DNA of 24,888 nt from CAYSIX01 sp964431205 (lineage in GTDB: Bacteria; Planctomycetota; Phycisphaerae; Phycisphaerales; Phycisphaeraceae): the NCBI GenBank assembly GCA_964431205.1, contig CAYSIX010000027.1:1-24888 (forward strand), read 5' to 3'. Under the pieces are notes generated by a model, which was not told the DNA's origin, did no database searches, and saw only the letters and a program-made list of their open reading frames with translations. Shown piece by piece: positions 16,233 to 24,888 of the stretch (position 1 is the first letter of the stretch; every line of letters begins with the position of its first letter). The position numbers and the translations under genes were made by a program.

Positions 16233-16392
16233 GTCGTTCTCTCCTCCTGCCTGATTATCGACCGCTTGCGCAAGCGTGGGGTCAGGATCGCGCAAGAAGG
16301 GGGTGAATTACGGGCCGCGGCCGAGCGCGCGCGTGTTTCCGGCTGCGGCAGGACGTTTTGGTGCTGCGCTCGTGCCCCGCTTCGCCCCGGCT

Positions 16393-16420
16393 TTGCCCGG
16401 CCGCGGATCGGTCGGATAAT
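16393..16420 (+). promoter_or_regulatory. Promoter for the PDZ gene
   Basis: TTGCCC (16393-16398) and GATAAT (16415-16420) are separated by 16 bases, matching sigma70 consensus at 4 of 6 and 5 of 6. Only six bases lie between the -10 and the ATG at 16427, so the mRNA would begin at or next to the start codon. Confidence 0.45.
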
Positions 16421-16426
16421 GGGGTG

Positions 16427-16906
16427 ATGGAAGGGGAACGGAATCGACAGCGTGGGGCGACCGGCCTGTGGGTGGTGGTGACGTTCGTGCTGATGCTGGC
16501 GGCGTTCGGCGCGGGCATGTGGTTCGCGGAGTGGCGCCTGGCGGGGTGCGAGCACCGGATCGAGCGGCTGGAGCGGCTGGTCGCGGGGCACGCGACGCCG
16601 GCGTACCTGGGCGTGCGGTCGCGGGACTTCACGGCGGAGCTGGCCGCGGCGACGGACCTGCCGGAGCTGCGCGGGGCGCTGGTGAGGGAGGTGCTGGCCG
16701 ACTCGCCGGCGTCGGCGATGGGCCTGAGGCCGGGGGACGTGGTGGTGCAGGTGGCGGACCGGCCGGTGCGCCGCGCGGCCGATCTGGCGGCGGCGGTGGC
16801 GCCGCTCGAGCCGGGTTCGCCCTTGTTGGTGGAGCTGGTGCGTGACGGCGAGGTGCGGAGATTACACGGGACGGTGGCCGCGCGGCCGGAGGCCGTCGAG
16901 CCGTGA
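16427..16906 (+). CDS. Membrane-anchored PDZ-domain protein
   Basis: The 159-residue protein has an uncleaved N-terminal membrane segment (about 13-34, LWVVVTFVLMLAAFGAGMWF) after a short Arg/Gln-rich cytoplasmic end. A short Arg/Glu-rich helix (CEHRIERLERLV) follows, then a PDZ domain (about 59-150): the carboxylate-binding-loop equivalent YLGVRSRDF, then LVREVLADSPASAMGLRPGD, VVVQVADRPVRRAADLAAAV and VELVRDGEVRRL. The ADSPAxxxGLRPGD core is the HtrA/DegP-type PDZ pattern, but there is no protease domain, so it may recruit or present substrates for another factor. ATG 16427 was chosen over an in-frame upstream start at 16358, whose extra residues are Cys/Pro/Arg-rich noise. Confidence 0.85.
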   Translation: MEGERNRQRGATGLWVVVTFVLMLAAFGAGMWFAEWRLAGCEHRIERLERLVAGHATPAYLGVRSRDFTAELAAATDLPELRGALVREVLADSPASAMGLRPGDVVVQVADRPVRRAADLAAAVAPLEPGSPLLVELVRDGEVRRLHGTVAARPEAVEP

Positions 16907-17069
16907 AAGAACGTGCGGGGCTACGACCAGGCTGGCCGCGCTCAGGGTTCTTTTCTGTCCTTTCATAAACTTCAATGGTCAGGACACTCGCGCGCAGTGA
17001 CGTCGCAACCCCCGCGGTACTGTTGGCGAGGATGGCCGTCACAGACATCAGACCCTGTTCGAGGTAGAT

Positions 17070-17510
17070 ATGGATATTCAGGTGGTGGATGGTGACCTGC
17101 TCGAACAGGACGTGGAAGTCATCGTAAATCCGTGGAATCGGAACGTGCTGCCGTGGTGGCTGCTGCTGCCGGCCGGGGTGTCGGGGGCGATCAAGAAGCG
17201 GGCCGGGCGGGAGCCGTTCATTGAGCTTGGCCGTAGAGGGATATTGCCACTGGGAGCGGCGGTGGAGACCACGGCCGGAAGATTGCCGTTCAGGGCGATT
17301 ATTCATGTCGCGGGCATCGGATTGCTGTGGCGATCGTCGCCGAGGTCGGTTCGCCTGTCGGCCCGCAATGCCCTGAAGTTGGCGACCGAAAGGGACTACC
17401 GGTCGATCGCCTTCCCGCTGATTGGTGCCGGCACGGGTGGCGGAGACCCACAACTCATTGAGCGGATGATTGAAGAGCAAGCGCGGGAATCGGACTACGA
17501 GGGCACGTGA
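17070..17510 (+). CDS. Macro-domain protein
   Basis: This compact 146-residue protein consists of one macro domain, which binds ADP-ribose or related nucleotides and in some members removes ADP-ribose from proteins. It opens with MDIQVVDGDLLEQDVEVIVN and shows PAGVSGAIKKRAG (34-46), the glycine-rich loop LPLGAAVETTAG (59-70), LPFRAIIHVAG (72-82), SARNALKLA and FPLIGAGTGGG (115-125), the phosphate-binding loop. The family element usually NAAN is NPWN here (20-23), followed by a distinctive LPWWLLL; I recall this as a recognised bacterial subgroup. ATG 17070 has GAGGT four bases upstream. Base composition is visibly lower in GC than neighbouring genes, so acquisition is possible. No toxin partner is adjacent. 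Confidence 0.9.
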   Translation: MDIQVVDGDLLEQDVEVIVNPWNRNVLPWWLLLPAGVSGAIKKRAGREPFIELGRRGILPLGAAVETTAGRLPFRAIIHVAGIGLLWRSSPRSVRLSARNALKLATERDYRSIAFPLIGAGTGGGDPQLIERMIEEQARESDYEGT

Positions 17511-17619
17511 GGATTGTGCGTTTTGTGAAGTCGTGATCACCCGGGGCGCGGTCGGCGACTCAGCGTTGAGGCGTCTGGACGGACCACACGTGCGGGGACA
17601 TCTACGTGTTCGGCGGCGT

Positions 17620-17640
17620 CCGCGACGCGATGCGTCGCGG
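17620..17640. terminator. Hairpin between convergent macro and gcvP genes
   Basis: CCGCGACGC and GCGTCGCGG pair perfectly around a GAT loop. It is 110 bases after the macro stop and about 180 bases after the gcvP stop. It could act on both strands, but no T-run follows on either side. Confidence 0.4.
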
Positions 17641-17707
17641 CTGATTTGGCGTCGCGGGGGTGTCGGCGATGACGACGAAGCCGAGCCCTGCGCGGTCGCG
17701 AGGGGCC

Positions 17708-17780
17708 GGATCCGATACTTCGCTACCGCTCAGCAGGCGGCTTTGCGACAGATGGATCCGATGCTTCGCTACCGCTCAGC
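17708..17780. repeat. Direct repeat, 27 bases, two copies with a 46-base period
   Basis: Copy 1 (17708-17734, beginning GGATCCGATACTTCGCTACC) and copy 2 (17754-17780) differ at one base of 27. Copy 2 is followed by GTGCGGCTTGGGT (17781-17793), and the same 13 bases recur at 17836-17848 in the last codons of gcvP. Repeated sequences with GCTTCGCTACCGCTCAGC look like decayed intergenic repeats. Confidence 0.75.
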
Positions 17781-17823
17781 GTGCGGCTTGGGTCGCCGCG
17801 TTACGGTTGCGAGCAACACTTCA

Positions 17824-20880
<3,057 letters not shown>

Positions 20881-20965
20881 GCGGCGTGGACCTAAATCTT
20901 GTTGAGTCAGAGGGTTCCAGCGTCCCGACCGGGCAGGCGTTGGGGCCGGGTGCTCGCGGCGAGGC

Positions 20966-20994
20966 AGTGTAGCGCCCGGGGGGCGTGCAAGCAA
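20966..20994 (-). promoter_or_regulatory. Candidate promoter for gcvP
   Basis: On the minus strand TTGCTT (20989-20994) is followed after 17 bases by TACACT (20966-20971), the same -10 hexamer as rpsJ. The leader would be about 80 bases. Confidence 0.4.
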
Positions 20995-21038
20995 AAAGGC
21001 TCGCCGCGGCGGCGGGTGTCGGCGGTGGCGCATCGTGA

Positions 21039-21066
21039 TTGCAAATGGCGTGGCGCGCGGTATGTT
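21039..21066 (+). promoter_or_regulatory. Candidate promoter for the 21202 glycosyltransferase
   Basis: TTGCAA (21039-21044) and TATGTT (21061-21066) are 16 bases apart, 4 of 6 matches each. The leader would be about 130 bases and ends with GGGAAGGG before the ATG. Confidence 0.35.
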
Positions 21067-21201
21067 GGCGGTTGAAACCTGCCTCGGGCGTCGTCAGGGA
21101 AGCGAAGCGGAAAGCCTGCTCGGAACTCAGAACCGGGGAACCGGTGTGCGGACTTCGCCGCCCGGACCGCGACGGACCGATGCGATCGGGAAGGGCCATC
21201 G

Positions 21202-22599
21202 ATGCGTGTCTTGATGCTGGGCTGGGAGTTTCCGCCGTACATCAGCGGCGGGCTGGGCACGGCGTGCTACGGGCTGACCCGCGCGCTGAGCCGTCAGCAC
21301 GTGGACGTGACGTTCGTGCTGCCCAAGGCGGTCGGGACCGACTACTCGACGCACGTGAAGCTGCTGAGCCCGCAGTCGCCCGAGGCGGCGCAGGGTCGGC
21401 GTCGGCCCGAGGACGTCGCCGCCACCTTCAAGCCCGAGCTGCCCACCGGCGCGCCCGAATCTACCGCCAAGGAAGACCCGTTCGAGCACGTGACCTTCAA
21501 GGCCGTGCCCTCCCGGCTGAACAGCCCCTATCCCGGCGGGCATTTGCAGCCCGTCGGCGACTGGGCCCTGCGCCCCAGCGGTGTGCTCCACGACCCGGCA
21601 CGCGCCCCCGAACCGGGCGCCCCGGCCGGGGCGACCGCGCCCGAGGCGGCCCAGGGCCAGCCTTACACCGGCGACCTGTTCGCCGAGGCCCAACGCTACG
21701 CCGGCCTGTGCGTCGACCTGGCGCGCGGCGAGTCCTTCGACGTCATCCACGCCCACGACTGGCTGACCTTCCCCGCGGGCATGGCCGTCGCCGCCGCCAC
21801 CGGCAAGCCCCTGATCGTCCACGTCCACTCCACCGAGTTTGACCGCTCGGGCGATCAGATCCACCAGCAGGTGTACGAGATCGAACGCCGCGGCGTCCAC
21901 GCCGCCGTCCGCGTCATCGCCGTCAGCTACCTGACCCGCAGCATCCTGGTCAACCGCTACGGGCTGGACCCGGCGCGGATCGAGGTGGTGTACAACGGCA
22001 TCGAGAACGGCAAGGCGGTCGATCGCGTCGCGCGCGAGAGCCGCATCGAGGCCGACGACAAGATCGTGCTGTACCTGGGGCGCATCACCATGCAGAAGGG
22101 CCCGGAGTACTTCGTGGCGGCGGCGAAGAAGGTCCTGGCCGTGTACGACAAGGTCAAGTTCGTCATGGCCGGCTCGGGCGACAAGGTCAAGGACGTGATC
22201 GAGCTGGCGGCGCGCGAGGGGATCGGGCACAAGGTGCTGTTCACCGGGTTCCTGCGTGGCGAGGACGTCAGCCGCGTCTTTGAGCTGGCGGACCTGTACG
22301 TGATGCCCAGCGTCAGCGAGCCGTTCGGCATCTCGGCGCTCGAGGCGATCAACCACGACGTGCCGGTGATCATGTCCAAGACGGCCGGGGTGGGCGAGGT
22401 GATCAAGCACGCGCTGAAGGTGGACTTCTGGGACATCGACGAGATGGCGAACAAGATCATCGCGGTGCTGCGCCACCCGCCGCTTTCGGCGACGCTGCGC
22501 GAGCACGCCGACATCGAGGTCCGCCACCTGACCTGGGATGGCGCCGCGACGCGGTGCCGCCGCGTGTACGACCAGGCCCTTCAGCTCATGCCCGCGTGA
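21202..22599 (+). CDS. Glycogen-synthase-like glycosyltransferase (GT4/GT5 type)
   Basis: The 465-residue GT-B enzyme opens MRVLMLGWEFPPYISGGLGT, the nucleotide-sugar Gly-rich loop shared by bacterial starch and glycogen synthases and GT4 relatives (E-F-P-P-x-x-x-G-G-L). Later come FDVIHAHDWLTFPAGMAVA, VHVHSTEFDR, EVVYNGIEN, LYLGRITMQKGPEYFV and the donor-site EX7E motif E373-PFGISAL-E381. Between about residues 55 and 155 is a Pro/Ala-rich, poorly conserved linker (APEPGAPAGATAPEAAQGQ). Such proteins commonly sit beside GH57 alpha-amylase or branching-enzyme genes, but none is in the window. The likely role is alpha-glucan synthesis or related polysaccharide assembly in the cytoplasm; donor unproven. 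ATG 21202 follows GGGAAGGG. The stress protein gene lies 89 bases downstream on the same strand. Confidence 0.93.
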   Translation: MRVLMLGWEFPPYISGGLGTACYGLTRALSRQHVDVTFVLPKAVGTDYSTHVKLLSPQSPEAAQGRRRPEDVAATFKPELPTGAPESTAKEDPFEHVTFKAVPSRLNSPYPGGHLQPVGDWALRPSGVLHDPARAPEPGAPAGATAPEAAQGQPYTGDLFAEAQRYAGLCVDLARGESFDVIHAHDWLTFPAGMAVAAATGKPLIVHVHSTEFDRSGDQIHQQVYEIERRGVHAAVRVIAVSYLTRSILVNRYGLDPARIEVVYNGIENGKAVDRVARESRIEADDKIVLYLGRITMQKGPEYFVAAAKKVLAVYDKVKFVMAGSGDKVKDVIELAAREGIGHKVLFTGFLRGEDVSRVFELADLYVMPSVSEPFGISALEAINHDVPVIMSKTAGVGEVIKHALKVDFWDIDEMANKIIAVLRHPPLSATLREHADIEVRHLTWDGAATRCRRVYDQALQLMPA

Positions 22600-22658
22600 C
22601 CGCCCGGGCGCGATCCCCGCTCGGCCTTGAAGCGTAGGAGCTGTGCCGCCTCGCTCAG

Positions 22659-22678
22659 CCGCGGCGGTGCCGCCGCGG
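22659..22678. other. Perfect GC palindrome just before the stress-protein start
   Basis: CCGCGGCGG (22659-22667) and CCGCCGCGG (22670-22678) are exact inverted copies two bases apart. The effective stem is seven or eight pairs with a small loop. It ends 10 bases before the ATG at 22689, occupying the place where a Shine-Dalgarno should be. Confidence 0.5.
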
Positions 22679-22688
22679 GCCTCTGGTG

Positions 22689-23513
22689 ATGATCAAGCGC
22701 ATCCTGCTTCCGATCTTCGGCACGCCGCTGTCGCGCATGGCGATCCGCCACGCCATCGAGCTGGCCGCCGCGCACGGGGCACGGGTCCGCATCTTGCCGC
22801 TGCTGGACAGCGACGCGTGGAAGGCCTCGCTCGAGCCGCTGATGGGCACCGCCGACGCGACGAGGCTTCTCGAGTCGCGGCCGTGGGAGTGGGCGCGCCG
22901 GCGGTCGGCGAGGTTGATCGACGAGTTCGAGGCCGCCTGCCGGGAGCGTGGCGTGGTCGGTGAAGTCTGCCCGACCCGGGGTGACCCGATCGCGTGGCTT
23001 CTATCGCAGTGGCGTTACCACGACCTGGCGGTGTTGAGCCTGCGCGGCCTGCTGGATGAACGTCTGGAGCCCAGCCCCGAAGCCGCCGTGCGGAAGCTGA
23101 TCCGTCCGGGGATCGGCCCCGTGCTGGCGATCGCCGATGACCCCCGTCCAGTTCGCTCGGCCCTGCTGCTCTACGACGGCACGCTCGAGTGCGCCGGCGT
23201 CATGAAGCTGTTCGTGCAGGTGCGGCCGTGGCCCGACGTCCAGTTGAAGGTCGCCACGACATCGACGGCGACAGAGGATCGCGCGACGTTGCGTGGCGAG
23301 GCGATCGACTACTGCGCCGCGCACGGCTTCGACGTCGAGCCGATCGACCGCGAGCCGACCACGGTCGAGGACACGCTGCGATGCGTGGCGCGATCCGACG
23401 TGGATGCGCTGCTGGTCAGCGACAGCGAGGGGGCGTGGGGCGGGGATCGGCTCGGCGCGGCGCTGCGCCTGGTCGTGCGTCGGACGGACCTGCCGGTGTT
23501 CACCGGTCACTGA
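22689..23513 (+). CDS. Tandem universal stress protein (two UspA-like domains)
   Basis: The product is about 274 residues (ATG 22689; GTG 22686 directly before it is an equal option). The first half is UspA-like: IKRILLPIFGTPLSRMAIRH, AIELAAAHGARVRILPLLD, then RGVVGEVCPTRGDPIAWLLS, HDLAVLSLRGL and IGPVLAIAD. The second half repeats the fold: RSALLLYDGTLECAGVMKLF, then GFDVEPIDREPTTVEDTLRC, VDALLVSDSEGAWGGDRLG, ending TDLPVFTGH. The ATP-binding G-2x-G-9x-G(S/T) signature is not clear in either half, so it may be a non-ATP-binding type. A GC palindrome rather than a Shine-Dalgarno precedes the start. It is probably co-transcribed with the upstream glycosyltransferase. Target and stress are unknown. 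Confidence 0.83.
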   Translation: MIKRILLPIFGTPLSRMAIRHAIELAAAHGARVRILPLLDSDAWKASLEPLMGTADATRLLESRPWEWARRRSARLIDEFEAACRERGVVGEVCPTRGDPIAWLLSQWRYHDLAVLSLRGLLDERLEPSPEAAVRKLIRPGIGPVLAIADDPRPVRSALLLYDGTLECAGVMKLFVQVRPWPDVQLKVATTSTATEDRATLRGEAIDYCAAHGFDVEPIDREPTTVEDTLRCVARSDVDALLVSDSEGAWGGDRLGAALRLVVRRTDLPVFTGH

Positions 23514-23542
23514 GCCGCGCCAGTTTTTGCAGGCGGGTGACG

Positions 23543-23570
23543 TTGACAGGCGGTTTCGTGGCGGTACACT
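23543..23570 (+). promoter_or_regulatory. Strong promoter of the S10 ribosomal operon
   Basis: A perfect TTGACA (23543-23548) is followed after 16 bases by TACACT (23565-23570). This is the best sigma70 match in the window. Transcription would start near 23577, giving a structured leader of about 73 bases before rpsJ. Confidence 0.8.
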
Positions 23571-23578
23571 ACGCGGCT

Positions 23579-23596
23579 CCCCTCAGGAAAGAGGGG
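23579..23596 (+). promoter_or_regulatory. First stem-loop of the S10 operon leader
   Basis: CCCCTC pairs with GAGGGG around AGGAAA, and can extend outward by two more pairs. It begins at about the predicted +1 to +3 of the transcript. Confidence 0.5.
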
Positions 23597-23601
23597 GGAT
23601 C

Positions 23602-23629
23602 GGCCCGCCGGGTGGCGGGTCGGCGGGCC
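23602..23629 (+). promoter_or_regulatory. Second stem-loop of the S10 operon leader
   Basis: GGCCCGCC (23602-23609) pairs perfectly with GGCGGGCC (23622-23629) around a 12-base Gly-codon-like GC loop, 20 bases before the rpsJ ATG. S10 leaders in other bacteria bind ribosomal protein L4 for feedback; whether this one does is unknown. Confidence 0.5.
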
Positions 23630-23649
23630 AGCACCCAGGGAATCAGGGC

Positions 23650-23958
23650 ATGACCGGCGGAAAGATTCGCATTCGCATGGAGGCGTACGATCACCAGGCG
23701 CTGGACGCCTCGGCGAAGGAGATCGTCGACCACGCCAAGCGGACCAACGCGCGGGTGGCCGGCCCGGTGCCGCTGCCGACGCGGATCGAGCGGTACACGG
23801 TGCTGCGAGGCCCGCACATTGACAAGAAGAGCCGCGAGCAGTTCGAGATCCGCACGCACAAGCGGATCATCGACATCCGCGAGCCCAACGCCCGGACGGT
23901 CGAGGCCCTGAACCGCCTCGTGGTGCCGGCCGGCGTGTTCGTGAAGATCAAGGCCTGA
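23650..23958 (+). CDS. rpsJ: 30S ribosomal protein S10
   Basis: S10 is a component of the 30S head. The 102-residue product matches the family nearly end to end: KIRIRMEAYDHQALDASAKE, IVDHAKRTNARVAGPVPLPT, YTVLRGPHIDKKSREQFEIR, THKRIIDI and VVPAGVFVKIKA. E. coli S10 is 103 residues. ATG 23650 gives the expected N-terminus; the frame stays open far upstream, antisense or out of phase to the stress-protein gene, which is incidental. An AGGGA at 23636-23640 and AGGG at 23645 precede the start. It is the first gene of the S10 operon and is driven by the promoter at 23543-23570. Confidence 0.98.
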   Translation: MTGGKIRIRMEAYDHQALDASAKEIVDHAKRTNARVAGPVPLPTRIERYTVLRGPHIDKKSREQFEIRTHKRIIDIREPNARTVEALNRLVVPAGVFVKIKA

Positions 23959-23960
23959 CC

Positions 23961-23990
23961 GAGGCCCGCGGATGGGAATCCGTGGGCTTC
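23961..23990 (+). promoter_or_regulatory. Thirteen-pair hairpin between rpsJ and rplC
   Basis: The left arm 23961-23973 pairs with 23978-23990 through 13 consecutive pairs (two G·U) capped by a GGGA tetraloop of GNRA type. It starts three bases after the rpsJ stop. No T-run follows, so attenuation, RNA stability or processing are all possible. Confidence 0.55.
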
Positions 23991-24075
23991 GGCGGACAAT
24001 CAAGCAAGGGGATGGATCCGCTGCCGCGACGCGGCATGATCCGGCCGAGACCGGCCCCCCTCGGAGATTGAGACG

Positions 24076-24762
24076 ATGCCCACGGCAATCCTTGGCCGTA
24101 AAATCGGTATGACGCGGCTGTTCGATGACGAAGGCCGCAATATCCCGGTCACCGTGATCGAGGCCGGCCCCTGCTTCGTCAGCCAGATCAAGACGCGGCA
24201 GCAGGACGGCTACGAGGCGGTCCAACTGGCGTACGAGGACGTCAAGGCCCGGCGCTCGACGCTGCCGGAGATCGGCCACGACGCCAAGGCGGGCCTGCCG
24301 CCGAAGCGCTGGCACCGCGAGGTGCGGCTGAACGACGGCGAGGCCGACGGCTACGAGCTGGGTCAGACGGTGACCGTCGATGCGTTCAAGGACGTCAAGT
24401 TCGTGGACGTGATCGGCCGGAGCAAGGGCAAGGGCTACGCCGGCGTGATGAAGCGGCATGCGTTCAAGGGCATGTCGGCGTCGCACGGCACGGAGCGCAA
24501 GCACCGTGGCCCGGGGTCGATCGGCGGACACGCGACCAACCGCGGGTTCTCGGGTCGGCTCAAGAAGGGCAAGCGGATGTCGGGCCACCTCGGCGACGAG
24601 CGGGTGACCGTTCGCAGCCTGCCGGTGGTTCGTGTGGATGAGGAACGCGGCCTGCTGCTGGTCAAGGGCCCGGTGCCCGGGTCCAAGCGGGGCCTTTTAT
24701 ATGTTCGGGAGGCCAAACGGCTGTACAAGCGAAAGGCCGCGGTGGTGGCCGAGGCGTCGTAA
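24076..24762 (+). CDS. rplC: 50S ribosomal protein L3
   Basis: L3 is an early-assembling protein near the peptidyl-transferase centre. The 228-residue product starts MPTAILGRKIGMTRLFDDEG and has VTVIEAGPCFVSQIKT, the central KGKGYAGVMKRHAFKG, SHGTERKHRGPGSIGG, KKGKRMSGHLGDERVTV and the C-terminal VKGPVPGSKRGLLYVREA, all in family order. ATG 24076 has GGAG about ten bases upstream. It is 117 bases after rpsJ, a larger gap than usual for this operon, because of the hairpin between them. rplD would be expected next, outside the window. Confidence 0.98.
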   Translation: MPTAILGRKIGMTRLFDDEGRNIPVTVIEAGPCFVSQIKTRQQDGYEAVQLAYEDVKARRSTLPEIGHDAKAGLPPKRWHREVRLNDGEADGYELGQTVTVDAFKDVKFVDVIGRSKGKGYAGVMKRHAFKGMSASHGTERKHRGPGSIGGHATNRGFSGRLKKGKRMSGHLGDERVTVRSLPVVRVDEERGLLLVKGPVPGSKRGLLYVREAKRLYKRKAAVVAEAS

Positions 24763-24776
24763 GTCTCTGGTGCCGC

Positions 24777-24833
24777 GAGGCTTGAGTCTTGAAGCCCGAG
24801 GGGATCCGCCCCGGGCCTCAAGACTCAAGCCTC
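24777..24833. repeat. Long imperfect palindrome downstream of rplC
   Basis: GAGGCTTGAGTCTTGA (24777-24792) is exactly complementary to 24818-24833. After one A·C mismatch the stem continues GCCC/GGGC and, past a two-base bulge, GGGG/CCCC around ATCCG: about 24 pairs in 57 bases. The outer arm contains a short internal repeat (CTTGAGTCTTGA). It begins 14 bases after the rplC stop. It resembles a dispersed palindromic (REP/MITE-like) insertion more than a terminator because the S10 operon should continue beyond it. Confidence 0.7.
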
Positions 24834-24888
24834 AGGCCGGACGAGAAACTGCGTCGCCGCGACATGCGAATCTGACGCGTGCCGAGTC

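Larger units (their letters stand above)
17511..17823. other. Convergent intergenic region, 313 bases
   Basis: This lies between the ends of the macro gene and gcvP. It contains a perfect nine-pair hairpin (17620-17640) and a two-copy 27-base direct repeat (17708-17780) whose short flank recurs inside the gcvP 3' end. Open frames across it (for example 17470-17850, plus strand) are Arg-rich and lack start signals, so I do not call a gene. Confidence 0.5.
20881..21201. other. Divergent intergenic region, 321 bases
   Basis: This gap lies between gcvP (minus) and the glycosyltransferase (plus), and it contains one promoter for each, about 45 bases apart (20966-20994 and 21039-21066). I looked for a glycine riboswitch in the gcvP leader and did not see one. 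No RNA gene or ORF is supported. Confidence 0.45.

Noticed and set aside
20881..20960. Glycine riboswitch in the gcvP leader
   Set aside because: I looked for the conserved glycine aptamer core and paired elements and did not see them; the leader is also rather short.
22636..22690. REP element of the GTAGGAGC type known in gammaproteobacteria
   Set aside because: GTAGGAGC is present, but the following sequence and the palindrome do not fit that family and only one copy is seen.

Overview
The window is about 25 kb of very GC-rich bacterial chromosome with tightly packed genes of mainly ordinary function. Several signs point to a planctomycete, most likely class Phycisphaerae. There is a large exported protein with two dockerin-type calcium loops and a C-terminal PEP-CTERM sorting signal, a small peptidoglycan cluster (murE-murF-mraY) with the diaminopimelate signature, several short lineage-type hypothetical proteins, and intergenic CACAGAG-type repeats. 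The assignment is an inference from gene style; no rRNA is present to confirm it.

Layout. 1-1387: a 3'-truncated membrane protein on the minus strand, a 65-residue protein, and a minus-strand PilZ protein. 1660-6010: murE, murF and mraY on the plus strand (murE and murF overlap by one base), making lipid I for cell-wall synthesis. 6153-10606: a minus-strand exported NlpC/P60 peptidase, a plus-strand helix-turn-helix protein, then minus-strand lipoprotein, AraC-type regulator and Nudix hydrolase. 10927-14061: a surface protein gene interrupted by one in-frame TAA. 14177-16232 (minus): a 20-codon small ORF, an LpxH-like UDP-diacylglucosamine pyrophosphatase and a GT4 glycosyltransferase, probably an envelope-lipid operon. 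16427-17510: a membrane-anchored PDZ protein and a macro-domain protein. 17824-20880 (minus): glycine dehydrogenase gcvP. 21202-23513: a glycogen-synthase-like glycosyltransferase and a two-domain universal stress protein. 23650 to the end: the start of the S10 ribosomal operon (rpsJ, rplC) behind a strong promoter and a structured leader.

Regulation and small structure. TTGACA/TATAAT-type promoters are visible before rpsJ, the surface protein, the PDZ gene, gcvP and the 21202 glycosyltransferase. In three genes (mraY, Nudix, PDZ) a -10-like hexamer lies only 6-9 bases before the start codon and no Shine-Dalgarno is visible, which suggests leaderless transcripts. The S10 operon carries long hairpins in its leader and in both visible intergenic gaps.

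I found no CRISPR array, tRNA, rRNA, integrase, transposase, defence island or biosynthetic cluster, and no clear new multi-gene system. The most noteworthy items are the nonsense-split surface protein, the 20-codon ORF overlapping the LpxH-like gene, repeats that have become coding sequence in gcvP and in the 14177 glycosyltransferase, and the hairpins in the S10 operon.
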